Below, piece after piece: positions 12,501 through 23,536 of a stretch of 64,000 bases of DNA. Position 1 is the first letter of the stretch. Each line of letters begins with the position of its first letter. The stretch comes from Prosopocoilus inquinatus (Eukaryota; Arthropoda; Insecta; Coleoptera; Lucanidae), in contig CM069870.1 of NCBI GenBank assembly GCA_036172665.1, positions 66,402,212 to 66,466,211 of the forward strand. The letters run 5' to 3'. Made by a program: the position numbers and the translations under genes. The notes under the pieces are model-generated. The model saw nothing but the letters and a program-made list of their open reading frames with translations, did not search any database and had not been told where the DNA came from.

Positions 12501-15500
12501 CGACCGCCGCGTCTGGATCGACGCGACGGTGCGCTTGGCGCAAGTCGGATGTTTTTTTTATTGTTTTTTTTATTGGGCAGTTTTATTTGCCATTTGCCTA
12601 AATAAGAATTCGTACGCAGACTTCGCGAATTAGATTGAAGCGATTTTGCGTAATTGGGCAGTCCCGTTGTAAATATTGTGTACACGAGGCCCGTCAGGAC
12701 TATTTGCCCAGTGTTAACTTTGGTTAAGGACTTCTCTTGTGATTAAGAAGTCATCTACTGAAGATGGCAAAATACGTATATAGTATTAAAAAAACTTTTT
12801 GTGGTTAGGAGACTCAATCCATTTTCGTTGGTTAAGGGCTTATCGATTGTTAAATTGATAAATTTTTGACTTAGATCTGAATTTACGCACTGGAGGGACG
12901 TGGTGAGTTTCGAGTTTGTACGAAAGTCAATTTTCCGTTAGAACTAACTTTCCGGCCTGGTGCCGTTTGTTTACTATTTATTCGTTTTTTATTGGAATGT
13001 TTTGTTGTGTTGTTTCCCACTCAGCTCCAGGTATTTTGATAGTTATAATTTAGTATAGTTTGGCGAAGCGTTCCTTGCGCATTTTCGAATCTTGTTCTCG
13101 CCCAACCGTCAGCTGGTTTCTTATTTTTGATTTGGAACTTTATTACTTGTGTTAATTTGGTTGATTGAAGCAATAGAAATAAAGATTATGTAATATTTTG
13201 GATGAATCGCGTTTTCTTGTTTTTCCCGCGATAAAAAAATTAAGTGGCGCCCTTTGAGTTAATTTTCGCCTTTGATTTGATAACTCCCACCCCGTCCCGT
13301 TGTAGTTGGTCGGCGACACCGAAGCCATTCGTCACGGTGTTAACCTTGCTATCCCCTGAACAGGTACGTAGCAAAATGTTGCAACATGTTCTGAACGAAT
13401 AACAAAAAAAGAACCCAGACTAATTGGCGTCTCCCGGAAGAAAATAAAATGCAATAAATTTCGCTTAAATTTTATTAAAATAAAACAAGCCTGTTTCTGT
13501 CTTGAAATTCATTCGAAGAAATCTGTATTTAATAAAATTTAAAATAAACTTCAGGCAATACGATTATATTTGGAGCGCGACTTAATTGCCCAAGGGCAAA
13601 AACAGTCAAACTTAACTCCGGTAAATTTACTGTACAGGGCATCCAAAAATAATAGATGAATATAAAACTGTAACAATAGAATGATATGACGGAATTTAAT
13701 TGCACAAAGTTTCTTTACATTTTTAGATATGTCTAGCTCAATGAAATTAGGTACAAAATAAAAATTTGTAAAACGAAAAAAGAAATCTGTTTTAAGACAA
13801 CCCTTATTGAGATTGCAATCCACAGAGTAGAAATACCGTACAGATCAAACACTTGTAAACGTTATGAATGTAGCAAATATATACCGTATTTGCTTTAATA
13901 TAAGTCGAAAGACAAAAAGGAAAGATTTTTTTTTTAATTTTTAAATTCAAATTAAAACAAAAAAAACTTGTATTCTTCTATTTCGAGGAACGTTTATTTT
14001 AACTCTCAAATATTTAGGTAATAATCAACGAGTCGATGCCGCTCAAGTTTATTAGAACTCCAACTTTACGTTCAGGCAACGAAATTAGTAAACGCGATGA
14101 AGATTTAGAACCAGAAGCCAGCATTTTCCGATTTAATGCAAAATCAGCTCTCGTTCAATTTAAACAAATTGAGAGGCAAAATGAGTTTGGCAAGCATCCT
14201 GGAACAGATGTGTCAAAAGGACTATCAGGACAATTCGTCGTGCAATACGACGTAGAAAGAGATCCACAAGGCGGAGAAGTAAGCCCCCAATTACTTTCTT
14301 GTGCGTCATCATCGAGAGTGCACGTTTCTAGGTGTTGGTCAAAGACGGATATTTTGTTCATTTCTTCGCACCCAGTGAATTCAAACCGTTGAACAAATTC
14401 GTAGTGTTCGTTTTGGACACGGGTGGGAACATGAAGGGCCAAAAGATCGCCCAATTAACACTGGCGATGACTACGATTTTGGACGAATTAGATCCCGACG
14501 ATTATTTCCACATCCTAAGTTTCGGGGCACAAACGGAAGTCTGGAACATATCCAGCGGAATGCCAAACGATTTGGGATCGTATGCAAGGCAGAACTACAC
14601 GGGTGTTACTGTAAGGATCACGATTCAAAAGAAAAGAAAAACAACGCGAAGCTGCTTCATTTTAGAATATGGATTTTCCAGTTGCTTTTCCAGGACATTC
14701 CAATAACATCGATAACGCCAAAGAGGTGATATTAAATTTGCGTAGTGATGGCGGAAGTAACATTTATGAAGCCTTGCAAATAGGTTTGAGCCTAGTTGAA
14801 GTAGAGAAGACCAAAGTAAACCATGAGCATCCACCACAACCAATAATTATGTTTCTGACTAACGGAAAGCCGACTGGCATTAGTTACACCGAGAAAATCA
14901 TAACAGATGCAAGTCCAGTTTATTTTGACACATTCACAATACATTTTTCTAAATTTACAGATAACCAATCGAAACGGCGAGCAAACTCCTATTTATAGCT
15001 TATCGTTCGGAGACGATGCCGACAAGAACTTCTTAAAAGAATTGTCGCAAAAGAATTACGGCTTTTCACGACACATTTACGAATCGTTCGATGCCGCACT
15101 GCAAGTGAAAAACTTCTACAAGGAAATCGCCTCACCCCTACTTAGTGGGGTCAAATTTGTATATGTTTCAGACGCGACCAGTTTGACGAAAACTAAATTT
15201 CCACTTCACTTTGGCGGTTCAGAACTCGTAGTCGCTGGAAAACTACGTAAGGAACACAAATTAAGAGAAAACAGTACTAATAACACCCTGTAACATTTCA
15301 GGCACATCTACATTCCCAGAATTACCTCGAATCCTGAGCAGCGGTAGAATCGGCCCAGTGACACTAAACCCCGCCATTGAAGAATCGATAACATCTTTGG
15401 AACGGCTTTGGGCATATCTGACCATACAACAGTTACTGGACGAGGAAGAAACCATGCAAAACGAAAAGAAGGCCTTAGATTTAGCACTAAAATACTCATT

Positions 15501-15672
15501 TGTCACTCCGGTTAGTTCTCTGACTACTGTAAAACCAAATTCCCCTGATTTGAATTTAGTTCCTGCAAAGGTTACTAATTATTCGGCTTCCAGAGTCGAG
15601 AAGCTTCGTTCTATCCTTTTTCAAAATTCCTTATCAAAAAGATTTAGAATGCCTGTGCTCAGGGTCGGATAA
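6539..15672 (+). CDS. Gene A: ITIH-like VIT-vWA secreted protein, C-terminally truncated
   Basis: Eight exons: 6539-6661, 6718-6972, 7031-7234, 14018-14278, 14332-14610, 14666-14908, 14961-15246, 15302-15672 (about 673 aa). Exon 1 is a signal peptide (hydrophobic core Leu-Phe-Phe-Ala-Cys, then Ala-Ser-Gly). Exons 2-3 are a VIT domain. Exons 5-7 are a von Willebrand A domain, but its metal site is degenerate: Asp-Thr-Gly-Gly-Asn instead of DxSxS, and Thr-Asn-Gly instead of Thr-Asp-Gly. The intron after exon 6 uses a GC donor (14909). Exon 8 runs into a stop at 15670-15672, and the CLIP exons present in B, C and D are absent before gene B. Exon 4 lacks one codon kept in B-D. Intron 3 is 6.8 kb of repeats. 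It may be a shortened gene or a young pseudogene. Vertebrate relatives are extracellular-matrix (hyaluronan) proteins; the role here is unknown. Confidence 0.8.
7865..7925 (-). repeat. 3' scrap of the CR1-like element, reverse orientation
   Basis: An (ATA)n run is followed by a sequence whose reverse complement (GTATGTACATACGAGAG, then AATAAATG and the TTA run) resembles the tail at 3040-3102. It lies inside intron 3 of gene A. The stretch 7235-7864 before it holds no recognisable feature, and 7926-8580 after it likewise. Confidence 0.45.
8584..8960. repeat. Tandem duplication, unit about 185 bp
   Basis: Two adjacent copies (about 8584-8757 and 8758-8960) share GCAGCTTATATTTGGGATTA, CACGCAGGACCG, GTGAGTTATATTTCTCCTTC and GAGTGGTTAACC. 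The second carries a small internal duplication (AACCAGATTAACCACG). It is non-coding and inside intron 3 of gene A. From 8961 to 9470 no feature is recognised. Confidence 0.75.
9471..9790. repeat. 320-bp direct repeat, copy 1
   Basis: Runs from CCCTCGACATTCAAATC to GCATCATTGTAAA and recurs at 12000-12319, 2529 bp away, with only scattered differences and no length change. The ends are not TG...CA and I find no target duplication, so LTR status is not supported. It lies in intron 3 of gene A. Confidence 0.85.
9791..10980. repeat. A-rich tandem repeat, period about 514 bp
   Basis: About 1.2 kb of extremely A-rich plus strand (long AAAAACAAA and AATAAAATCAAATCG runs). The block GAAACGATCAACT...GGGTTGAATCTCCTAAC begins at 9925 and again at 10439, a period near 514 bp, with a partial third copy to about 10870. 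Purines lie almost entirely on one strand. No coding potential. The flank 10981-11999 shows nothing recognisable. Confidence 0.75.
12000..12319. repeat. 320-bp direct repeat, copy 2
   Basis: Second copy of the 9471-9790 repeat, same orientation and length. Here it continues without a break into the GC-richer segment 12320-12540, whereas copy 1 runs into the A-rich block. This suggests copy 2 is closer to the original sequence context. Confidence 0.85.
12320..13420 (+). mobile_element. Possible LTR-element leader fragment with TGGCGCC word
   Basis: A non-coding segment that is GC-richer than its surroundings. It ends in an A run followed by TTAAGTGGCGCCCTTTGAG at about 13240. TGGCGCC resembles a retroelement tRNA primer-binding site, and a similar GGGTGGCGC word sits in the two related remnants at 24880-25230 and 54545-54890. 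No protease, RT or integrase reading is present. From 13421 to 14017 nothing is recognised. Confidence 0.3.
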
Positions 15673-17292
15673 TGGGGCGGGCGAGACGGGCCATTGTTTG
15701 GAGCGCTAATTTTGATATTGATTACTACTACACTAAAGCAGAGAATTGTATATGCTTAAGTTTTTGCGCCAAACACGTTGTAAGAACTCTTTATGTTTGT
15801 AAGCAAACTGCACATGCACATGCTTCGTATAAAACAACACTTATTTCTTTATCTGTTACTTTAGAACGTAGTTCCTCCTGCACCAAACTTCACCCTTAAG
15901 TCCTTGCGCTGCGAGGCTCAAAGATGTGATGTGGCAAGACTGTACTGTAGTTAATTTTACTTTACTGTTTGACTGAGGTTTGATGCTTTGACTCTGTGAC
16001 GAACACATGTCGTAAATGAATTAAAATAAGTACATATATTGCTGTGTTGTGTAACAATAGGTCGGATAAAAGTTTATTTACTTACATTTTATGATGTTTT
16101 TACTTTTGTAAATACCACCCCCAAAATGTTTGTTTTTGAAGTAAAGGTTTATTTTCTCAATGGTTTATATTTACTCCCATAGAGTCCTTGTTCTAGAAAG
16201 GAGGAATTTGTACAAAGTTGTAAGAATTATGATGTCTTATACGAGTAGAGCAGGACATGCCTAACCTAGATGACACGCCGATGCACTTGTCAATTTGTAA
16301 TCCGAGGACATCTTCATAAGTCCCAGCTACAAAAAGCCTCATGCGAAGCATCAGAGCCGGTTCCTTTCGGTATTTCCATTTCCTTGCCAGTCCCGGAGTC
16401 CTTATAGCATGAGGAATTGGAGGAGGCATTAAAGGAGCTCTCCAAGAGCTTTTTTAAGAATAAAAAGGGCGGCAGGAGGCGGTCTCTGTTGAAATTGCCG
16501 GATGGAAGCAAGACAAAGCTTCTGAAGAAGGATGCGCTTCGTATGGGCTTGCGCAAGTGGCCTGCACACTAATTTCGTGTATTTACTGCAAGGGGGATAA
16601 CAATTAGTTTGATTTTTACGCGATTTGAGTTTATTTTTGAATTTTGTTAATTTTTATTTGAGGTCATGTTGCCTATTTCGTTACTTTCTGCCTTGGAAGT
16701 TAAGTACTGGAAGAGTAAAGAACGAGCAGAAAACGAGCCGATTTTCGGACGCGCGCTCCTTTCTCTTGTGTGGCAAAAATAAAGAACACCAGAGAACAGA
16801 ACATGTGTACGATAAAGTGCGCGATACTCCACACTCCGTTAGAAAGTTTTAGAAAGAAGCATGCGATAGGAAACTTCCTCGTGTCTTTGTAACTTTTGAT
16901 AATTCTTACGGTTTGGTATAAGTTTTCTCGTGGCATAGACACACATCATCGATGAAGTAGTGTTTTTCAATATTTTAAATCATTCATATACTATTTACAC
17001 TAAACAGAAGAGGACCTGAAATTGAGCCTTAGGGAACGTCGCAGATGATTAGTTTGAACATTTGATGCAGTTTTGTTCCTCTTCCAATTTTTGTATGTGC
17101 ACGTGCTCCGGAATTTCCACTTTCTTGTAGGATTGTAAAACGCCAGCTTGAAAGAAATGGTTTACAAGTTTCCTAAAGATTTAATGGCAATAATAACCCG
17201 ATTACAAACCTTCAGCAATATTTCGTCAGCACAACTAAAAAAAGTTTGTGCTTTTATATCGTTACGGTTATCTTTTATTAAATTTATTATTA
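15673..17292. other. Intergenic stretch without recognised gene
   Basis: Between the end of gene A and the first MITE. Open frames are short, overlap on both strands and match no motif I know. No CLIP-type cysteine exon (Tyr-Glu-Leu-Gly, Val-Cys-Cys-Pro) was found here, which supports the truncation of gene A. Confidence 0.6.
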
Positions 17293-17525
17293 GCCATTTG
17301 CACCATGTCTAGTTAAAAATTAAACCAAGTTTAACAGTAAACCCAGTTTGCACCGCGGCTTAAACCGTAGTTAGAAACTCGCTAAACCAACTCAATTTAA
17401 TCCGTCTTCCTTGCTAATTTACCGTTGAGTTGGTTTAGCGAGTTTCTAACTACGGTTTAAGCCGCAATGAAACTGGGTTTACTGTTAAACTTGGTTTAAT
17501 TTTTAACTAGACATGCTGCAAACGG
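17293..17525. mobile_element. 233-bp palindromic PIF/Harbinger-like MITE
   Basis: Two arms of about 105 bp (17293-17397 and about 17425-17525) are near-perfect reverse complements, starting GCCATTTGCACCATGTC and ending GACATGCTGCAAACGG. The spacer is about 27 bp. The element is flanked by TTA on both sides (17290-17292 and 17526-17528), the 3-bp TWA target duplication typical of PIF/Harbinger elements. No coding capacity. Confidence 0.8.
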
Positions 17526-17886
17526 TTATAAGTTAATAAATAAACAATTATCACTTACATGGTCTTGTAGAAGAAAAGACTTACACAGGGCACTACTGAT
17601 TTGGTATGGACTGACTTAAACTACACTAAGAAAGGCTACATCTCAATTAAATGTTTTCCCTGCATTTGCGGTTTCTGCCACTTAAGTGAATCTACGTAAG
17701 AACAAAGAAATCTGATATAAGCGTGGTTCGTACGCATAAATACCTGAATGTTTTAACGCGACAACGGGAAAATCCGCTGGGAAAGAGCGATTTAAATCAA
17801 CTCAACGAGTTCACAGGACATACAGGACACAGATATTACCAGTAAAAATTCAATGGAAGAGACTGTCGGCGCTTGGTGAAACATTA

Positions 17887-18072
17887 TAATAATAAAGTAA
17901 AATGAAATAAAAACACTCGGTATTGTTTCACTTAATTTATTTAGTACTCAACTCAACTGTCAATAATAATATAACTCCTGAAGATGGCATAACAGCCGAA
18001 ATGTGCATTGAGTACTAAATATATTAAGTGATACAATACCGAGTGTTTTTATTTTATTTTACTTTATTATTA
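17887..18072. mobile_element. 186-bp palindromic MITE with CTGAAGA...GCCGAAA core
   Basis: Arms of about 65 bp run from TAATAATAAAGTAAAAT at 17887 to ATTTTACTTTATTATTA at 18072 and share AAACACTCGGTATTGT and TTTAGTACTCAA. The centre (17979-18004) holds CTGAAGATGGCATAACAGCC then GAAA. The flanks 17526-17886 and 18073-19190 hold no recognised gene. Confidence 0.75.
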
Positions 18073-19189
18073 CCAGTATTACACTGTAATTGATAAAATT
18101 TCGCAATAATCAGCGACAATTCACTGGAGTGCGATACACACGTTTGTACCATTGGGTATAAATACAAGCAAACGACTCCTAACGGAATTCTTGCACTATT
18201 TTAGTCTTGTAAAATCAGACAAATATTTGTGACAATCAAGTAATATTAGTTCGTTACGAAGCATTGGCAAATCAAAATCAGACGATGTTACGAAGCATTG
18301 GCAGATTAAAGTCAGACATACAATAGCGAAAAAAATCGTTTACTTTTCTTTGCACCCGATGGTACCTTGCGCTGGCAATATGTTAAATGGTACGAAAAGA
18401 AACCGGAACCAGTTTTCAGTACGACCAAAATATCTGTCCAGTCCTCACAGGGAAAAGACAGTCACTTTCACATGAATATTAATAAAACCAGGGAAATAAC
18501 CTGTACCACGTTATATGTATATATTTGCTTGAAATCAGCAGAGCTCGTGTGCATGAGAGTATTTTTATATTGCGGACACCGGAGCTTATCCGGAAGCTTT
18601 CCAGAATTCGGGCGTACTTTAACGCTCCGAGTGATGTTGGTGGCGATTCCGCCAAAGCTCCCAAAGCTGTACTCGATTATATGCATCATCATCATCATCT
18701 ACCTTTCGCGATGAATCACACAGGGGAATTTTCATATATCACGGATGTTTGTCAGAATATTGTTTTGATTGTACGCAATATTTTGAGAAAGAATTGTATA
18801 AAATTATTCGCAAAAATATTTTCAATGAGAACGATAAATAAACAAGTGTCTTCCAAACTAAAAAAAAAAACACTCTGACGACATCCTAATTAATTTGAAG
18901 AAGCCCCAGAGTAATATGTTTATTAAACAATTCTTGCAATTAGATATGAAGCAGTTCACATAACTCAAGAACGACAGCGTTACGCATTGAAAACACATAA
19001 TTCCTGTGAGTGATAACTTCATATCATATACTATCATAAAGTAGATATAAAACAGAATGCAATGTACTTTTTATTTAGTAGAAAAAGAAGAAGTGATCAA
19101 CGAGGGTGTGCCGCCGAGTGGTAAGATATAAAATCCCAGTAAAATAAATTATATGTGATATTTTAATTATCAACAAACTCTTGACCAGA

Positions 19190-19205
19190 TTATAAGCAAG
19201 TAGGT
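19190..19205 (+). promoter_or_regulatory. Putative 5' UTR exon donor of gene B
   Basis: TATAAGCAA^GTAGGTCAAGACGA (donor GT at 19200) matches the CAAGTAAGTCAAATGA block upstream of gene A at the same relative place, 138 bp before the ATG. Inferred from paralogue conservation only. Confidence 0.35.
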
Positions 19206-19337
19206 CAAGACGAGCAGTATTATTGCTGTTATTTCATTTTGAAAACACTCGGTTATCTTAATGTTACAGCGAACATACAAACATATAAATTGAATCAGAG
19301 TTATCCATAACGTGAACTTGTGCAGAATTTTACGAAA

Positions 19338-22300
19338 ATGGCAAAGTCTGTCTGGTTGCTGTTATTCTTCCTGTACTGTCTCGCTGAAGATTTCGCGTCA
19401 GGAAATGAAGACTCCTTCGTTTTAACCACTGAATCGAATAGTGATAAAGAAGAAGGCCCGCAGGTGTGCACACTTGCTTCAGCCAAATGAAACTTGAAAA
19501 TAAAACAGTTTTCTTCTTAGGGGGTAAATTTTGGCGATGAACTGGTGCCCAAAATCTACGAAATGCAAATAGAAAGCAACATCTCCAATCGATTTGCCCA
19601 AACGCTCATCACAAGCAAAGTGCGAAACTGGAACAATGTGGCGCGCGAAACCACTTTCTCAGTCATCCTACCCGACAAAGCCTATATTTCAGAATTCGTA
19701 ATGGTAATCGGGGGGCAAAGCTATAAGGCGTACGTGAAGGAAAAAGAGGAAGCCAAAAACATTTACAATCAGGTGAGTACTAGAAACGGTTCTGGGGCGA
19801 TTCATAATTTCCTTTTTGCTAAGGCTGTTGCCAGTGGACTTGGAGCAGCTCACGTTGCTGTAACTGCGAGGGAATCCAATCGGTTTACCGTTTCGTTAAA
19901 CGTGGAGGCTTTAAGTAAGGCGACTTTCTTGCTGAAGTACGAGGAACTGTTGAGGCTTAAAGACAACAAGTACGAATTGGTCATCAACATCCACCCCAGT
20001 CAGCCAGTCAAGGATTTGTATGTGGATGTGAGTACACTCTTTGGTATATTTCATTAAACATCACCATCACATTTTTGCAATACCAAAATTTTATTTATTT
20101 ACGATCAGAACATTGTGTAAGCAAAATTAAGCCAACCAAATAACCATTCACTATTCAAGCCACGTGGGGATAGGCATGAAGTCCTAAACCAATAAGTAGT
20201 AGAGCACAAGGTTGTGTCTACAATATTTATCTGTAGCCCTTACTCATCCATTTATTTACTACTACCATTTCGTTGCGAACTTCCACACTAAGCCAACCAC
20301 AGTCGCCACCAAAACCAGGGCAAAAAAGCCAAACTTTCCACCTGGTGCTGTCGTCGTTCCTTCTTTTGCAATTTACATTCGAGACGGAGAGGTAAACCCT
20401 AGTTTTATCAACTATGACGATGAGATCCAAAAAGCTTTTCAAATAACGGGTCAACAAGGCCAAAATCGCTTCTGAAGTCATCACTCTTCCTCTCGTTTTC
20501 CCGAATATCAACATTCGGAGTAACCATCTTGCTCGAAACCTTGTGCCATCCCAAGTGGTCACTTATTATTGTTCCAATCTGAAATGCCAGTTATTTGTGC
20601 TAAATGCCTTGTGGTCCACTGAGGATCTTTTTTAATCAAGTCACACATACACGATCAGCACCCAATTCTTTATTACATAACATGCAAGACCAATATCTCC
20701 AAGTACTGTCACCATATCTTCAAGAATTTGTTTTAATGTCAAATCTGTCTTGTGAAGATATTTAATTACAGCACGGAGTTTGCTCTTTTTCGTTACGTCC
20801 TGGTAAATTTTTTCTCCCAAGTACCTCGTCTTCGGCATTTGCAGATTTTGGTCAGCAATCTTCATCCTTTTGTCGGTTACAATCCTTCAAAAAAATAAAA
20901 ATAAAGGAAGGAATAATTGCGTCTTGAGTTTAAAGGACATCGTACCGTGTAAAGTTACTAACGTACACTCCGTACGTTTCTTCATTGTCGAAGGACGTAG
21001 GTCTTTGGACTCCAAAGCTGCGGGTTGCAGTGAATTTATCGAATATCTAGTATAGCTGTTTCGAAAACTTAATCCAACTTGCAACAAATTTTTAAATATT
21101 TAGGTAATAATAAATGAGTCGAGGCCCTTGAAATTCGTCAAGACCGCATCTCTGCGTTCAGGCAACGAAATCAGCAAACTCGACGGCGACCTAGATCCAA
21201 GAGCAAGCATCTTCCGATTGGATTCAAAATCCGCCCTCGTCCAATTTAAACCGAACATTGAGAAGCAGAAGGAGTTCGCCAGGCATCTTGGAACCGATGC
21301 GTCCAAAGGATTGTCGGGACAGTTTGTCGTACAATACGACGTACAAAGAGATCCAAACGGAGGAGAGGTGCGATTAATTATTTTTTGAAAGTTGAAAGAG
21401 CGAGGGTGCTTTTAGGTGTTGGTCAAGGACGGATATTTTGTTCACTTCTTCGCACCCAGTGAGCTCAAGCCGTTGAATAAATTCATTATATTCGTTTTGG
21501 ACACCAGCGGGAGCATGTACGGTCAAAAAATCAGCCAGTTGAAACAGGCCATGATGACAATTCTGGAGCAGTTGGATCCTAACGATTACTTCCAGATCGT
21601 TAACTTCGAAACGAACACGAAAGTCTGGAACATAATTAATCCCGGCAATAGCAGCGAAACTCCTAGACGTTTTGGCTGGTACAGAACGGAGCCAAACACC
21701 GTCGACTATACTGTGGGTACCATTACCTTGGGGGGGAAAAGCGTAAAGTAATCTCCTTTTATTTTAGAACATTGCTTTTCCGAGTGCCTTTTCCGGACAC
21801 CCCAACAATATTAAGAAGGCCAAAGAAGTGATTTTAGAGTTGCACGACGGAGGTGGTACCAATATTTACGAAGCGTTGGAAGTAGCCCTAAACCTAATCG
21901 AAGCCGAAAAAAACAGCGGAAACCATGAGTACTTACCACAACCCATAATTATGTTTTTGACTGACGGCGACGCAACTGTCGGAATCACTAATTCAGAACG
22001 AATCATAACAGACGTAAGTAATTGGAAATTGAGGATGATAACGTTCACTGTCTAAATAACTTTCCAGATAACAAATCGAAACAACGAGCAAGCTCCTATC
22101 TACAGCTTGTCGTTCGGAGACTACGCCGACAAGAATTTCTTAAAAAAATTGTCGCAAAGGAACCAGGGATTTTCGCGACACATTTACGAAGCATCAGACG
22201 CTGCACTGCAGCTTCAAAACTTCTACAAGGAAATCGCCTCACCCCTATTGAGCGGGGTCAAATTCGAATATGTTCCGGACGCGACCAGTTTGACCAAAAC

Positions 22301-23458
22301 TAAATTCCCACTTCACTTCGGGGGATCTGAAATCGTGGTGGCCGGAAGACTGGGTAGGTAACAAATACCAAGCGAAAACGCATTTATAAACTTCCCCTAA
22401 CGCTTCAGATAAGCCTGAGTTCCCGATATTACCTCGAATCATATGTGGAACCAGAAGCGGCCCAGTGACCTTGCACCCCACCACTGAAAGGCCGATTACA
22501 TCTTTGGAAAGACTCTGGGCTTATCTCACCATACAACAGTTACTGGACGAGAAAGAAACCGCCCAAAACAAAACGGCTAACGAGAGGAAGGCCTTGGACT
22601 TGGCACTGAAATATTCTTTCGTCACGCCGGTTAGCTCCCTGGTAGTCGTAAAACCAAATTCCACCGAATCCAACATAGAAACCGAAGCAGCTGATAAAAG
22701 TGAGGAGTTGAAAAACTTGTTTTTACCAAGATTTTGTTTATTCCAATTTTAGTTTCAAAGCAATTTGACACCCAGCCTATGCACGCCTTTTCAAGAAGTT
22801 CAGCCCGTTCGCGTGTGAGTTTCAGAAGATTTAATGGTCCTCCAATACTTCGTTTAGGAGGAGGCAGTTATTCGGGTTACGGTCGTACATATTATCCAGC
22901 TAGAGCACCATTTACTACTCACCGTACAGATAACGTCGTACGTACCACATCAGTACCAAAGTACGATTCTAGCAAAAGGTTAAACGCAGCGGAACCTGAT
23001 TCTACTTTGTCACTTCGAACTAGTGGTGCCGATGGAACCGACCATGACTCCAACGACAACAAATTAAACGATTTAAAATCATCGCTGCCTTGGCTGAAAA
23101 ATTGCTTGAATGAAGATGGCACCCTCAAATCGCCGCCAGGTGACTTTAGTTTTTTGTACCTACAATGTTTCGTATACTAAAATCTTTTTGCGTGCAGGTG
23201 GTTATGAATTGGGGTTGAATGCGACGTTCTCGAGCAAACCCAGTTGTTTCGAAACACCGACCAACACTACGGGCCATTGCCAACTCCTGCAAGCGTGCCC
23301 CAAAGTACACCGCTTGTTAACCACCGAAGACATATTCGTGCGTTACTTTTGCCCCCTTAACGAACATCATAGGCGGTAAATAAATAATTAATTGCTGCGA
23401 AGAATGTTTGATGTTCGTCTTATTTCTTTGCAGGTTTGCCGGTGTTTGCTGTCCCTAG
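19338..23458 (+). CDS. Gene B: VIT-vWA-CLIP secreted protein, intact
   Basis: Eleven exons: 19338-19463, 19521-19772, 19824-20027, 21104-21367, 21416-21712, 21768-22013, 22068-22353, 22409-22699, 22753-23139, 23198-23375, 23434-23458 (851 aa); every junction keeps frame with GT-AG. Residues 1-22 are a signal peptide. Residues 43-160 form the VIT domain. The vWA domain (about 305-490) has an intact MIDAS: Asp311-Thr-Ser-Gly-Ser315, Gly-Gly-Thr-Asn, and Thr-Asp-Gly-Asp. Exon 9 adds an Arg/Ser/Gly/Tyr-rich disordered stretch missing from C and D. Residues 801-851 carry six cysteines (801, 812, 818, 836, 849, 850) in CLIP-domain spacing, with Gly-His-Cys, Cys-Pro and a terminal Val-Cys-Cys-Pro. 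It is probably an extracellular or haemolymph protein. This is the best-preserved member of the cluster. Confidence 0.9.
20220..20880 (-). pseudogene. Mariner transposase remnant in intron 3 of gene B
   Basis: The minus-strand frame at 20641-20865 gives the mariner DNA-binding pattern Arg-Ala-Val-Ile-Lys-Tyr-Leu, then Leu-Thr-Leu-Lys-x-Ile-x-Glu-Asp-Met-Val and Leu-Gly-Asp. The frame at 20227-20562 continues with Phe-Leu-Asp-x-Ile-Val-x-x-Asp-Lys-Thr-Arg-Val, the region of the first catalytic Asp. Frameshifts and stops separate the pieces, and the C-terminal third is missing. It accounts for most of this 1.1-kb intron. Confidence 0.65.
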
Positions 23459-23530
23459 CCGAAATGCAGCAAGTCTTTTCTGCGTTCAGTTGAATGTGAC
23501 TCTTGTTATTTTAATTTAATCCAATCGACC

Positions 23531-23536
23531 AATAAA
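23531..23536 (+). terminator. Polyadenylation signal of gene B
   Basis: AATAAA lies 73 bases after the stop codon of gene B, and a T-rich stretch follows. This is the usual distance and context for insect 3' end formation. Confidence 0.6.

Noticed and set aside
12293..12685. 130-codon basic minus-strand frame
   Set aside because: Composition (Arg/Ser runs) reflects GC-rich leader-like repeat; part of it overlaps the 320-bp direct repeat; no domain.
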